Shown here piece after piece: positions 51,502-59,390 of a stretch of 64,000 nt of DNA. How positions within the stretch are numbered: position 1 is the first letter of the stretch; every line of letters starts with the position of its first letter. The DNA comes from Verrucomicrobiaceae bacterium (lineage in GTDB: Bacteria > Verrucomicrobiota > Verrucomicrobiia > Verrucomicrobiales > Verrucomicrobiaceae): assembly GCA_947458455.1 (NCBI GenBank), contig CANGYJ010000005.1, positions 124,001 through 188,000 of the forward strand. The letters run 5' to 3'. The notes below the pieces were generated by a model. That model was not told the DNA's origin, did not search any database, and saw nothing but the letters and a program-made list of their open reading frames with translations. The translations under genes were made by a program, and so were the position numbers.

Positions 51502-52710
51502 ATGTCCCACAGAGTCCTCATCATCGGAGCCGGCGGCGTCGGCCGCGTCGTCACCCATAAATGCGCCCAGCTTCCCGAGGTCTTCGGTGAGATCATGCTG
51601 GCCAGCCGCACGAAATCGAAGTGCGACGGCATCGCCGCCGAGTTGAAGCGCCCCATCCAGACCACTGGCGTGGATGCGGACAACGTGCCGGAGCTGGTGA
51701 AGCTGCTGAAGAGCTTCAAGCCCGAGGTCGTCATCAATGTGGCGCTGCCTTACCAAGACCTCACCATCATGGACGCCTGCCTGGAGGCAGGGGTGCATTA
51801 CATCGACACCGCCAACTACGAGCCGCGTGACTTGGCAAAGTTCGAGTACCACTGGCAGTGGGCCTATCAGGAGAAATTCAAAGCGGCCGGTCTCACCGCG
51901 CTGCTCGGTTGCGGCTTTGATCCCGGCGTGACGAATGTGTACACCGCCTACGCTTTGAAGCATCATTTTTCGAAGATCGACACCCTCGACATCCTCGACT
52001 GCAACGCAGGCGATCACGGCAAGGCCTTTGCCACCAACTTCAATCCCGAGATCAACCTCCGCGAAGTCACCGCGAATGGTCGCTACTGGGAAAACGGCGC
52101 GTGGGTGGAGACGAAGCCACTCGAAATCAAGCGCAGCTTCCCCTTCCCCGACGGCATCGGCCCGAAGAACATCTACTGCCTCTACCATGAGGAGCTGGAA
52201 AGCCTCACGAAGCACATCCCGATGCGCCGCGCCCGCTTCTGGATGACCTTTGGCGAGGCCTACATCAAGCACATGGAAGTGCTCGTGAATGTCGGCATGA
52301 CCGGCATCCATCCCGTGAAGCACAAGGGCGTGGACATCATCCCGATTGAGTTCCTCAAAACGCTGCTGCCAGAACCCGGCACGCTCGGTGCCGACACGAA
52401 AGGTAAGACCTGCATCGGCAACTGGATCGAAGGCACCGGCAAAGACGGCCAGCCGAAGCGCTACTACGTTTACAACATCTGCGACCACCAGGAGTGCTAC
52501 AAGGAGACGAACAGCCAGGGCGTGAGCTACACCACCGGCGTCCCAGCGATGATCGCCGCCCGCCAGCTCCTCACCAATCCGTCTGAGTATCGCCAGCCCG
52601 GTGTCTGGAACGTCGAGCAGCTCAATCCCGATCCCTTCATGGCCGACTTGAACGCCTACGGCCTGCCCTGGCTGGAGACCTGGCCCACGGAGCCGCTGCC
52701 GGGCGAGTGA
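51502..52710 (+). CDS. Saccharopine-dehydrogenase family, carboxynorspermidine-dehydrogenase-like
   Basis: 402 residues. The NAD(P)-binding start is VLIIGAGGVGRVVTH, followed by LASRTKSKCDGIAAEL, GVHYIDTANYEPRD and LLGCGFDPGVTNVY, all typical of carboxynorspermidine dehydrogenase (CASDH), which joins a diamine with aspartate semialdehyde in polyamine synthesis. The partner decarboxylase gene (nspC) is not in the window, so saccharopine-type reductase activity cannot be ruled out. No signal peptide. The next region is a dispersed repeat. Confidence 0.88.
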   Translation: MSHRVLIIGAGGVGRVVTHKCAQLPEVFGEIMLASRTKSKCDGIAAELKRPIQTTGVDADNVPELVKLLKSFKPEVVINVALPYQDLTIMDACLEAGVHYIDTANYEPRDLAKFEYHWQWAYQEKFKAAGLTALLGCGFDPGVTNVYTAYALKHHFSKIDTLDILDCNAGDHGKAFATNFNPEINLREVTANGRYWENGAWVETKPLEIKRSFPFPDGIGPKNIYCLYHEELESLTKHIPMRRARFWMTFGEAYIKHMEVLVNVGMTGIHPVKHKGVDIIPIEFLKTLLPEPGTLGADTKGKTCIGNWIEGTGKDGQPKRYYVYNICDHQECYKETNSQGVSYTTGVPAMIAARQLLTNPSEYRQPGVWNVEQLNPDPFMADLNAYGLPWLETWPTEPLPGE

Positions 52711-52728
52711 ATCCTCGACGGCCAGGAA

Positions 52729-52858
52729 TGAGGAAACCAGAATGACGAATGACGAGGTAAGTCCGAAGCTCGAAATCACCGTCGCTACATCGACCGCGTT
52801 TCGACATTCGAGCTTGGGCATTCTTTCGTCATTCGTCCTTCCTCATTCGTCATTCTCA
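52729..52858. repeat. Dispersed GACGAAACCAGAATGA repeat, copy 4
   Basis: The left part has gaggaaaccagaatgacg and gaatgacgagg; the right part holds the reverse-complement units (ttcgtcattcgtccttcctc and ttcgtcattctc), making a long imperfect hairpin between the dehydrogenase gene and the frameshifted gene. Confidence 0.85.
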
Positions 52859-52866
52859 CCTCCACG

Positions 52867-53186
52867 TCACTGATTCAGCGGCTTCCACTCGATCTCACTC
52901 GCCAGTTCGCCATCGCCGTCGATGCGCACGGTGGCCAGCCAGGCGTCGTAACCGAGGTTTTCATGGCCTTCACCAGCACGCGGGCGCTATCGGAGGCGAT
53001 GAGTTCCGGTGGCTCGTGCGAGGCCCGCGTGGTGATCACATGCACCAAGAGGTTTTCTTCCTCGCTACGGGCTTCAATGTCGATGCCGTGGTGGCCTCGG
53101 TGAGTCGTGCAGTGGTAGCCGGTGAAGGTCAGATAGGCCTCGACGTACTTCTGGCCGAATTCGGGAATCTCAGCGGGTTTCAACAT
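52867..53186 (-). pseudogene. Frameshifted small gene, nuclease-like
   Basis: The first part (from ATG 53186) reads MLKPAEIPEFGQKYVEAYL, then HHGIDIEARSEEENLLVHVI and ARVLVKA. The natural continuation, ENLGYDAWLATVRIDGDGEL and ASEIEWKPLNQ with a stop at 52867, lies in the -1 frame; the switch is near 52963. One missing base would restore about 106 residues. The GxxGIDIEA...LVHV pattern resembles a small restriction-endonuclease-like (PD-D/ExK) fold. It could be a real mutation or a sequencing error. Confidence 0.65.
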
Positions 53187-53496
53187 GGGAGAAGGCAGGT
53201 TGATGGGTTGCCGCTGAGGGAAATGCCAAATTCGCCGGGCGATGGCAAGAACGGAGAGTTTCTGGTTTCAGCACGCCCCCAACTCACCAAGGCGGCGAGA
53301 CAAGCGCCAGCACAGTAGCCATCTTGCTCCGCAAGATGAGCGGATGGTGTCCCTACTTCCCCCATGCTCACCAAGTTTGAGGCCGTTCCGTTCGCGATAC
53401 GTCACGTTCCTCTCGCGGAGCGAGAGGACAACTTTGCTTCGCCTGTTCGTTCGCGTTGGGCTTGAAGGCACAGCCTAGAAACTTGAAACGATCCCC
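53187..53496. other. 310-base stretch with two small hairpins
   Basis: Contains CATCTTGC-tcc-GCAAGATG (53320-53338) and CCTCTCGC-gga-GCGAGAGG (53409-53427), each with 8-bp perfect arms. No gene seen. Either may serve as terminator for the large gene ending at 53497, but they look like dispersed elements. Confidence 0.6.
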
Positions 53497-56400
53497 TCAC
53501 TTCTTCACCAGCGACTCCAAGTAATCGAGCAGGCTTGCGAACTCCTTCACGGTGAAGTTCATCATTAAGCCCGGCGGCATCATGCTGGTGGGCAGTTTCT
53601 GACGCGACTGGATGTCCGCCACTTTGAAGGTGAACTCCTGGGAAGTGATGTTGCGGAGCTTGACCTCGCTCGCGCTTTCCAGCGTGATGAAACCCATCTG
53701 CGCGTTGCCATTCTTCAGCGTGATCATCTCGCTGGCGAAGCCCTGGGCGATGGTTTTGTTCGGATCGAGGATGTTTTGGGCCAGGTCAGGGCGCTTGTAG
53801 GTTTGGGCGATGTTGCCGAGGTAAGGGCCTTTTTGGGCTTCGGTCTCCTTCACGGTGTGGCAGGCCACGCAGGTGGCTTTGGTGAAGATTTGCTCACCGA
53901 GCGCCACGTTGCCTTTTTCGTTCAAAACGGCGGCGAGGGCCGCTTCGGGCTTCAAGGTCATGATCTTGGGTGTATTGTCTTCGACCTTGGTGATGCGCAT
54001 GGCCTTCGCGGCGCGTTCGGCGGCACCTTTGACCTCGGCATCGGGATCATCCAGCGCGGCGAGCACTTTGGCGGCGCTGGGCATATGCTTGGAGGCGCTG
54101 ATGGCATCAATGATGAGCTTGCGGTGCTTCGGATCGGCCCAGCCTTTGTCGAGCGCCTTCTGCGTGAGCTGGATGGACTCGGGGCTGCCCGTTTTGCGGT
54201 TCGCGAGGTTCAGCAAGGCGGCATTCGCATACATCGACACCGGCCACTCGGCCTTCTCGGCGATCTGCTCGACGAGCTGGTGGTGATTTTCGAGCTTCGG
54301 GGCGTTCAAGAAGGCGGCCAAAGCGGCATCGTAGTCCTTGCCGGAGTCGGGGAGCTTCTTGAGAGGCTCCAGCGCGGCCAAGGTGGCGGAGACGCCGTCG
54401 GCGCTGTCGGTTTTCGAGAGCGCGATGATGGCTTGGGAAAGCGTGGCAGGAGAAGTGATGCGGGCACTCTTGCCCGCAGTCGATGATTCCTCGGCCTGCG
54501 CATTGCGGGCAGGAGTGCCCGCATCACTGACGAGCCCGACCAGCAGCGGCACGGCCTCCGCCGGAATCTCCTCCGCTCCGGCGAGCTGCGCCGCGAGTTC
54601 CGGCAGCACCTTCGGGTCCTGCTTCGCCAGGACGAGGATGCGCTGCTGCGCCTCGTTGAACTGGATGCGGTTGCGGTTCAGCTCTTTCACCAAGAAGGCG
54701 GCTTCTTCCGGCGAGGCCTGCGCCAGCGCGTCCTTCAGTGCCACGGCGATCTTTGGCGTCTCGCTCCAGGCCTCCGGCTGGTAATACGGCCCCCGCGTGT
54801 CCGGCCGCGTGCCCCACGAATCGCCCTTCCACTCGCCTTCCTGGAAATGGAGACGGCTAAGTGCTCCGAGGATGCCCTGGCGCAACACAGGATCGTTGGC
54901 CTTGCTGAAACGCTCAATCAGACCGGAGACGACGTCTGCCTCGTGCATCATGGCGAGTGCGCGCAGAAGGCTTGCGCGATCGCTGCTGGAACCATCGAGA
55001 GCGGCAAAGGCTTGCTTGAAAAGCCGACGAAAGGCGGAGGCGCGAATCGCTGTGTGCGAGATCACCGGATCAGCATGGCCAATGGCCGCGATGACTTCAT
55101 CGTCCGAGGTTTTCTCCTTGAGCGCAGCTACGAGATTTCGATCAACATTCCGGTGATCACCAAATTGGCGCTCATAAACTGCTGTGAGTTTGCTGCTCCT
55201 GCGAATGAGCTCACGCTGAGCTTCGATGCGGCGACGATAGCTTTGGGGCTTGCCGAGATCGAGCATCATGACCAAATCCTTCTCGCTGGCCTTCGCGAAA
55301 TCCGGCAGAGGCTCGGCTTTGAAGCCCTTGGGCTTCACCTGTACGATGTAACCGACATCGGGGCCGGCCCAGTCGAAGGTCGCGCCTTTCCAACTGGCGC
55401 AATAGACGCGGCTCAGGCCATCGACATCGGCGTCGGTGGGGCGGGTCATTTTGATGAAGGGCTCGGGCTTGCGGGTTTCTTCAAAGGTGGCGCCTTTGGG
55501 CTTGACCTGATGATGCCAGAGGGCGCCGCTGCCCCAGTCGCAGGTGAAGGGGGCGTTGTTCCAAGCGCCGAAGCCGGGCTCATCGATGTAAACCGCGCCG
55601 GTGCCGCTGCCGCCGCCGTAGTCGGCGAGGGGCTGGATGCACTCATCGTTGAAGTTTTTGTAGAGGCGCGGGTAGCCGTGGTCGTCGAGGCCGGTGAAGT
55701 GGTGGAAGCGCACGTTCCAGCCGCCGCCGTCGTTCGTGTTGTCGCGGGCGAAGATGTCCATCAGCGGGCTGATGGCGACCTCGAGGATGTTGCGCGTGCC
55801 GGTGGAGTAGATCTCCAGGCCGGTGCCGTCGGGGCGCACGCGGATGACGCCGCCACCGCGATGCTGGAGCGTTTTGCCATCGGTGCCGGTGGCCTTCAGG
55901 AAGCCGAAATCGCCACCCGCGATGTAAAGCCAGCCGTCGATGCCGAGGCTGAGACCGTTCGTGGTGTGGTCCGCCGGACGATCCTTGTAACCAAACGCGA
56001 TGTCCTTCACGAGGATGTTCTGCTTCTCGGCGACGCCATCATGATCGGCATCAATGAACTCGCTGAGGTGCGGCGGATGCACGAGGTAAAGCCGGTCGTG
56101 ATCCCACACGAGCCCGCGCGGCGCATCGACCTCGCAAAAGACCTTTGTTTCATCCGCACGGCCATCGCCATCGAGATCGCGCAGGCGGATGACGCGACCG
56201 CGCTTCGGATTGCGGCCTAGCGAGCCGTTGCCATCCGAGGAAACGTAAAGCGTGCCATCCGGCTCCGCAGCGACGAAGACCGGGTAGTTCGCCGCAGCGC
56301 TACTCGCGAAGAGCGTGACTTCAAAGCCCTCGGCGACCTTCACATCCTTCAAAATGGCCGCTTCCTCCTCCGGCGTGAGTTTGACGATCTTCGGCGTGAT

Positions 56401-57708
56401 GTTGCCTTCCTTGGCGCGGGGATCATTCGCCTTGTCATAGTCCTTCTTTTGCTCGGCACTGAGCTTCGGTGCAATGGCTTTGATGCCGGGGCCTTTGAGC
56501 TTCACCTCGCGAATGCTGGCCCAGCCGCCGTGGTCGTTCCCTGTGCAGGTGATGACGATTTTTTTGGCCTGCTTGGCTTCCAAAGCATGGCTTGGGGAGA
56601 TGGAGATGTCTGCCACCATTTTGCCGTCGATCTCGATCTTGTGCTGGTAGGACTTGTTTTTTCTCTCCCAGACGATTTCGAGACCCGTGAGGTCCTGTGG
56701 CTTTTCGAATTCAAGCTCAAGCCGCTGAGGCATGTTAGCACCGCTGGCGCACCAGCGTGTTCCTTCATCGCCATCGACGGCTTTCCAGGTGTCATTGCCG
56801 GGCTGCGTGCTGCTCGCGGTCGCCTTGATGCCGGTGGCGTCCTTTGGCGCCGGCGGCGGCTTCGGAGCCTCGACAGGCTTCGCGGGCACAAACGTCACTT
56901 GGTTCTGCCCTTTGAACGGCGTCAGAAACTCCGGCGTGAGCTTGTCACAGGCCCAAAGCAGGCCGCGCGTGATCAAATCGAGATAGCGAGCATCGGCGAC
57001 GGTCTCGGTGTTGTGCCCGATGGTCGTGCTGAAGCTGCGGGCACCGGCTTTTTCGTTCGTCCAAGCCACGATGGCATCCACAGCCTTGCCTTTGACCATC
57101 TGGCGGCCCATCGCGAGCGGATGGGCGTCGAAGAGGTTCGCGTTGTTATACAGCTCCTCTTTGATCGTGGTCCAATCGGCGAGCGGAGTAAGGGGGGCAT
57201 TCCTGCCCCCTTCAGACGGGGCAGGAATGCCCCGATTACGGCCCGAGACGATCGGGTGCTCTTTATCGACAAACGTGATCGCGATGGGCTCCTGCGGGCC
57301 GTGCGAGTTCGATTGCAGGCCGAGGCGCTTGAACCAGCGGTCCTCGCCCGTGCGGAAGCTGTGCATGGCGCAGTGAAGCTGGATGCTCGGGATCGTCTGG
57401 TGAGCGTCGAGGATGCGCGTGAGCGTTTCCTTGTTGTTCATGCTCGCCGCGCACTCGTCGTGGATGATGATGTCGTAGCTCTTGGCCCAGTTCACCTTGT
57501 CATAGATCGGCAGCGGCGGGTTGGTGGACTTGTCGTCGGTCCAAATGACATCCACCTGCACATTCGCGCGGCTTTGGATGCCCTTGGCGATGACCTCGTG
57601 CTGCTTTGCATAGTCATGGCAGCAGCCACCGGTGATGAGGAGGGCTTTGAGAGGCTCGGCCGCGTGGGAGACGGAAAGGAGAAGCAGGGAGAGGAGGAGG
57701 CTGCGCAT
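53497..57708 (-). CDS. Large secreted PVC-type haem protein with ThuA domain
   Basis: 1403 residues. Signal peptide MRSLLLSLLLLSVSHA; ThuA-like glutamine-amidotransferase-fold domain (about 20-245, LLITGGCCHDYAKQHEVI); F5/8-type binding domain (about 290-400); a sorbosone-dehydrogenase-like propeller (about 455-835, APRGLVWDHDRLYL); HEAT-like repeats (about 860-1240); and a C-terminal cytochrome c with CVACH at 1280-1284 and MMPPGLM. This architecture is typical of Planctomycetes and Verrucomicrobia and is linked to carbohydrate oxidation; the substrate is unknown. Two palindromes are inserted in frame, in the ThuA domain and in the HEAT region. It diverges from lpxD. Confidence 0.92.
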   Translation of the reverse strand: MRSLLLSLLLLSVSHAAEPLKALLITGGCCHDYAKQHEVIAKGIQSRANVQVDVIWTDDKSTNPPLPIYDKVNWAKSYDIIIHDECAASMNNKETLTRILDAHQTIPSIQLHCAMHSFRTGEDRWFKRLGLQSNSHGPQEPIAITFVDKEHPIVSGRNRGIPAPSEGGRNAPLTPLADWTTIKEELYNNANLFDAHPLAMGRQMVKGKAVDAIVAWTNEKAGARSFSTTIGHNTETVADARYLDLITRGLLWACDKLTPEFLTPFKGQNQVTFVPAKPVEAPKPPPAPKDATGIKATASSTQPGNDTWKAVDGDEGTRWCASGANMPQRLELEFEKPQDLTGLEIVWERKNKSYQHKIEIDGKMVADISISPSHALEAKQAKKIVITCTGNDHGGWASIREVKLKGPGIKAIAPKLSAEQKKDYDKANDPRAKEGNITPKIVKLTPEEEAAILKDVKVAEGFEVTLFASSAAANYPVFVAAEPDGTLYVSSDGNGSLGRNPKRGRVIRLRDLDGDGRADETKVFCEVDAPRGLVWDHDRLYLVHPPHLSEFIDADHDGVAEKQNILVKDIAFGYKDRPADHTTNGLSLGIDGWLYIAGGDFGFLKATGTDGKTLQHRGGGVIRVRPDGTGLEIYSTGTRNILEVAISPLMDIFARDNTNDGGGWNVRFHHFTGLDDHGYPRLYKNFNDECIQPLADYGGGSGTGAVYIDEPGFGAWNNAPFTCDWGSGALWHHQVKPKGATFEETRKPEPFIKMTRPTDADVDGLSRVYCASWKGATFDWAGPDVGYIVQVKPKGFKAEPLPDFAKASEKDLVMMLDLGKPQSYRRRIEAQRELIRRSSKLTAVYERQFGDHRNVDRNLVAALKEKTSDDEVIAAIGHADPVISHTAIRASAFRRLFKQAFAALDGSSSDRASLLRALAMMHEADVVSGLIERFSKANDPVLRQGILGALSRLHFQEGEWKGDSWGTRPDTRGPYYQPEAWSETPKIAVALKDALAQASPEEAAFLVKELNRNRIQFNEAQQRILVLAKQDPKVLPELAAQLAGAEEIPAEAVPLLVGLVSDAGTPARNAQAEESSTAGKSARITSPATLSQAIIALSKTDSADGVSATLAALEPLKKLPDSGKDYDAALAAFLNAPKLENHHQLVEQIAEKAEWPVSMYANAALLNLANRKTGSPESIQLTQKALDKGWADPKHRKLIIDAISASKHMPSAAKVLAALDDPDAEVKGAAERAAKAMRITKVEDNTPKIMTLKPEAALAAVLNEKGNVALGEQIFTKATCVACHTVKETEAQKGPYLGNIAQTYKRPDLAQNILDPNKTIAQGFASEMITLKNGNAQMGFITLESASEVKLRNITSQEFTFKVADIQSRQKLPTSMMPPGLMMNFTVKEFASLLDYLESLVKK
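54454..54528. repeat. In-frame GCGGGCACTC palindrome in the HEAT region
   Basis: Arms 54454-54478 and 54504-54528 pair in 24 of 25 positions (agtgatgcgggcactc...). It encodes SDAGTPARNAQAEESSTAGK between HEAT-like helices. Same family as the element at the rsgA end (7418-7471). Confidence 0.9.
57188..57239. repeat. In-frame GGGGCATTCC palindrome in the ThuA domain
   Basis: Arms 57188-57209 and 57218-57239 pair in 20 of 22 positions. It encodes GRNRGIPAPSEGGRNAPLTP after HPIVS, a loop in ThuA-like domains. Confidence 0.9.
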
Positions 57709-57784
57709 GGGAAAAACGGGGGCGCAGAAATCGCACGAAAGGCGGGGTTTCAATCAGAAAGGTATAGCGGCTCCCAATGCCGAG

Positions 57785-57810
57785 AAAACCTCCTGGGGAG
57801 GCTTTTCTTT
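57785..57810 (+). promoter_or_regulatory. Terminator-like hairpin in the lpxD leader
   Basis: CCTCC-tgg-GGAGG (57789-57801) followed by cttttcttt lies 40 bases before the lpxD start. The stem is short. It could be an attenuator or simply a weak terminator for a transcript from the left. Confidence 0.3.
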
Positions 57811-57849
57811 GTTCGCTTTTGCCCGCTGGCCTGCCACTCTCGCACCCTC

Positions 57850-58875
57850 ATGCGCGTCACAGTTAAAGACATCCTAGAAATCGTCGGCGGAAAACTGCTT
57901 TCCGGGAGCGAATCCACCTCCATCGAAGGCTTTGCCAACCTCCGCGAATCGCTGAAGGGCGATCTGAGCTTCTTCCACGATCCGCGCTACGACACCCTGC
58001 TCGCAGGCACCAAGGCCTGCGCCGTGCTGGTGCCGGAAACGTGGACCAAATTCCCCGAAAACGTGGCCTGCATCGGCGTGGCGGACCCTTCGCGAATGTT
58101 TGAGACCATCGTGGAGAAATTCGGCGTGCAGCCGGAGCCTTTCAAACCGGGTGTGCATGCCACCGCCGTGATCGGCGAGGACGTGAAGTTTGATCCCGCT
58201 AAGGTACGCATCGGCCCGCATGCGGTCATTGAGGATGGCGTGGAGATCGGCGATGGAGCCGAGATCGGCGCGGGATGCTTCGTGGGCCGAAACGCCCGCA
58301 TCGGCGCGGATTCGAAGCTCTTTGCCAATGCGAGCGTCCACACCGGCTGCCTGCTCGGCGAACGCGTCATCATCCACAGCAGCGTGGTGATCGGCGGCGA
58401 TGGTTTTGGCTACGAATTCGACAAAGGCCGCCACCGCAAAATCAGGCAGGCCGGCATCGTGCAAATCGACAACGATGTGGAAATCGGCGCGGGCACCATG
58501 GTGGACCGCGCCCGCTTTGGCCGCACCTGGATCGGTGAAGGCACGAAGATCGACAACCTCGTTCAAATCGGCCACAACGTGGTCATCGGGAAGCATTGCA
58601 TCATCGTGGCCGCCAATGCCATCGCGGGCAGCGCCCACATCGGTGACTACGTCGTCATCGCCGCGCAGTGTGGTGTCGCCGGTCATGTGAAGATCGGTTC
58701 GCAAGTCACCTTGGCTGGCCGCTGCGGCGTGACGAAGGACCTTCCCGGCGGAGCCACCTACCTCGGCTATCCCGCGATCCCCGTGGGTGAGGAAAAACGC
58801 CGCCTCGCCAGCATCAACCGCCTGCCAAGCCTCTCCGCTCGTGTGAAGAAGTTGGAAGACAAGGTGGGGGAGTAG
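57850..58875 (+). CDS. lpxD: UDP-3-O-(3-hydroxyacyl)glucosamine N-acyltransferase
   Basis: 341 residues. It adds the second acyl chain in lipid A synthesis, showing that the host makes LPS. The N-terminal uridine-binding domain (1-100) is followed by a left-handed beta-helix of hexapeptide repeats (about 105-310) with catalytic His242 in NLVQIGHNV, then a C-terminal helix (LPSLSARVKKLEDKV). ATG 57850 begins MRVTVKDI, the usual start; the long frame from 56449 is the antisense of the haem protein gene. Confidence 0.95.
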   Translation: MRVTVKDILEIVGGKLLSGSESTSIEGFANLRESLKGDLSFFHDPRYDTLLAGTKACAVLVPETWTKFPENVACIGVADPSRMFETIVEKFGVQPEPFKPGVHATAVIGEDVKFDPAKVRIGPHAVIEDGVEIGDGAEIGAGCFVGRNARIGADSKLFANASVHTGCLLGERVIIHSSVVIGGDGFGYEFDKGRHRKIRQAGIVQIDNDVEIGAGTMVDRARFGRTWIGEGTKIDNLVQIGHNVVIGKHCIIVAANAIAGSAHIGDYVVIAAQCGVAGHVKIGSQVTLAGRCGVTKDLPGGATYLGYPAIPVGEEKRRLASINRLPSLSARVKKLEDKVGE

Positions 58876-58877
58876 GT

Positions 58878-59123
58878 TCAGATCACTTCCTCGCCATGTG
58901 GCACCTGACCAGGAATGAGGAAGGTCTTCACCAGCTCACCCTCGCCGCAGGCTATCAGGCCGGGGAATCGTTTGAACCATTCGCTTTCGGGGACTTCGGG
59001 GTTGGTGTCCAGCCACGCGGCAAAGGCAAGGATGTCGTTCCTCGAAATCTGCCTTTCTCGCGCACGGGTGAGCAGATGCTGAAACAGAGCATCTGGAAGA
59101 CGGGCGCGTCGTATCTTTGGCAT
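58878..59123 (-). CDS. Small hypothetical protein, candidate toxin partner
   Basis: 81 residues: a basic start (MPKIRRARLPDALFQHLLTR), a helical middle (RNDILAFAAWLDTNPEVPES) and the end FLIPGQVPHGEEVI. No known family. It starts 4 bases after the upstream gene at 59128-59340, so the two form a small two-gene operon of toxin-antitoxin size and layout. It could equally be a small regulatory or uncharacterised protein. Confidence 0.65.
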   Translation of the reverse strand: MPKIRRARLPDALFQHLLTRARERQISRNDILAFAAWLDTNPEVPESEWFKRFPGLIACGEGELVKTFLIPGQVPHGEEVI

Positions 59124-59127
59124 ATGA

Positions 59128-59340
59128 TCAGCGACCGTAGAAGCCTTTGGTGATTTCCAGTCTCAATCGCTCCACTTGATTCGGATCGGTGGCTTCAATG
59201 AACTGATCCAGCATCACTCCCAACGCAGCGGGCGAAAGCTGTCGGAGTTCCTCAAGCCTTTCATTCGCGTGCGTCACGATTTTTTCCACCTCCGTCGGCG
59301 GCAAGCAGTCGATCTCTTGAATGATCTGGGTGGCGGTCAT
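59128..59340 (-). CDS. Small hypothetical protein, candidate antitoxin partner
   Basis: 70 residues, MTATQIIQEIDCLPPTEVEK then a long helix and a TDPNQVERLRLEI tail. The start resembles antitoxins and addiction-module proteins that begin with a TAxxIIxEIxxLPPxE-like helix. It precedes the gene at 58878-59123 by 4 bases. ATG 59340 is chosen; the frame upstream to 59514 overlaps the end of the PQQ gene. Confidence 0.65.
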   Translation of the reverse strand: MTATQIIQEIDCLPPTEVEKIVTHANERLEELRQLSPAALGVMLDQFIEATDPNQVERLRLEITKGFYGR

Positions 59341-59390
59341 GGTGAGAGGATACCGGATGGCAGAAGGATGGTCAACGCTGACGATGTCGC

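Noticed and set aside
56449..57849. N-terminal extension of lpxD to an 808-codon frame
   Set aside because: The extension is antisense to the haem protein gene; LpxD begins normally at 57850.
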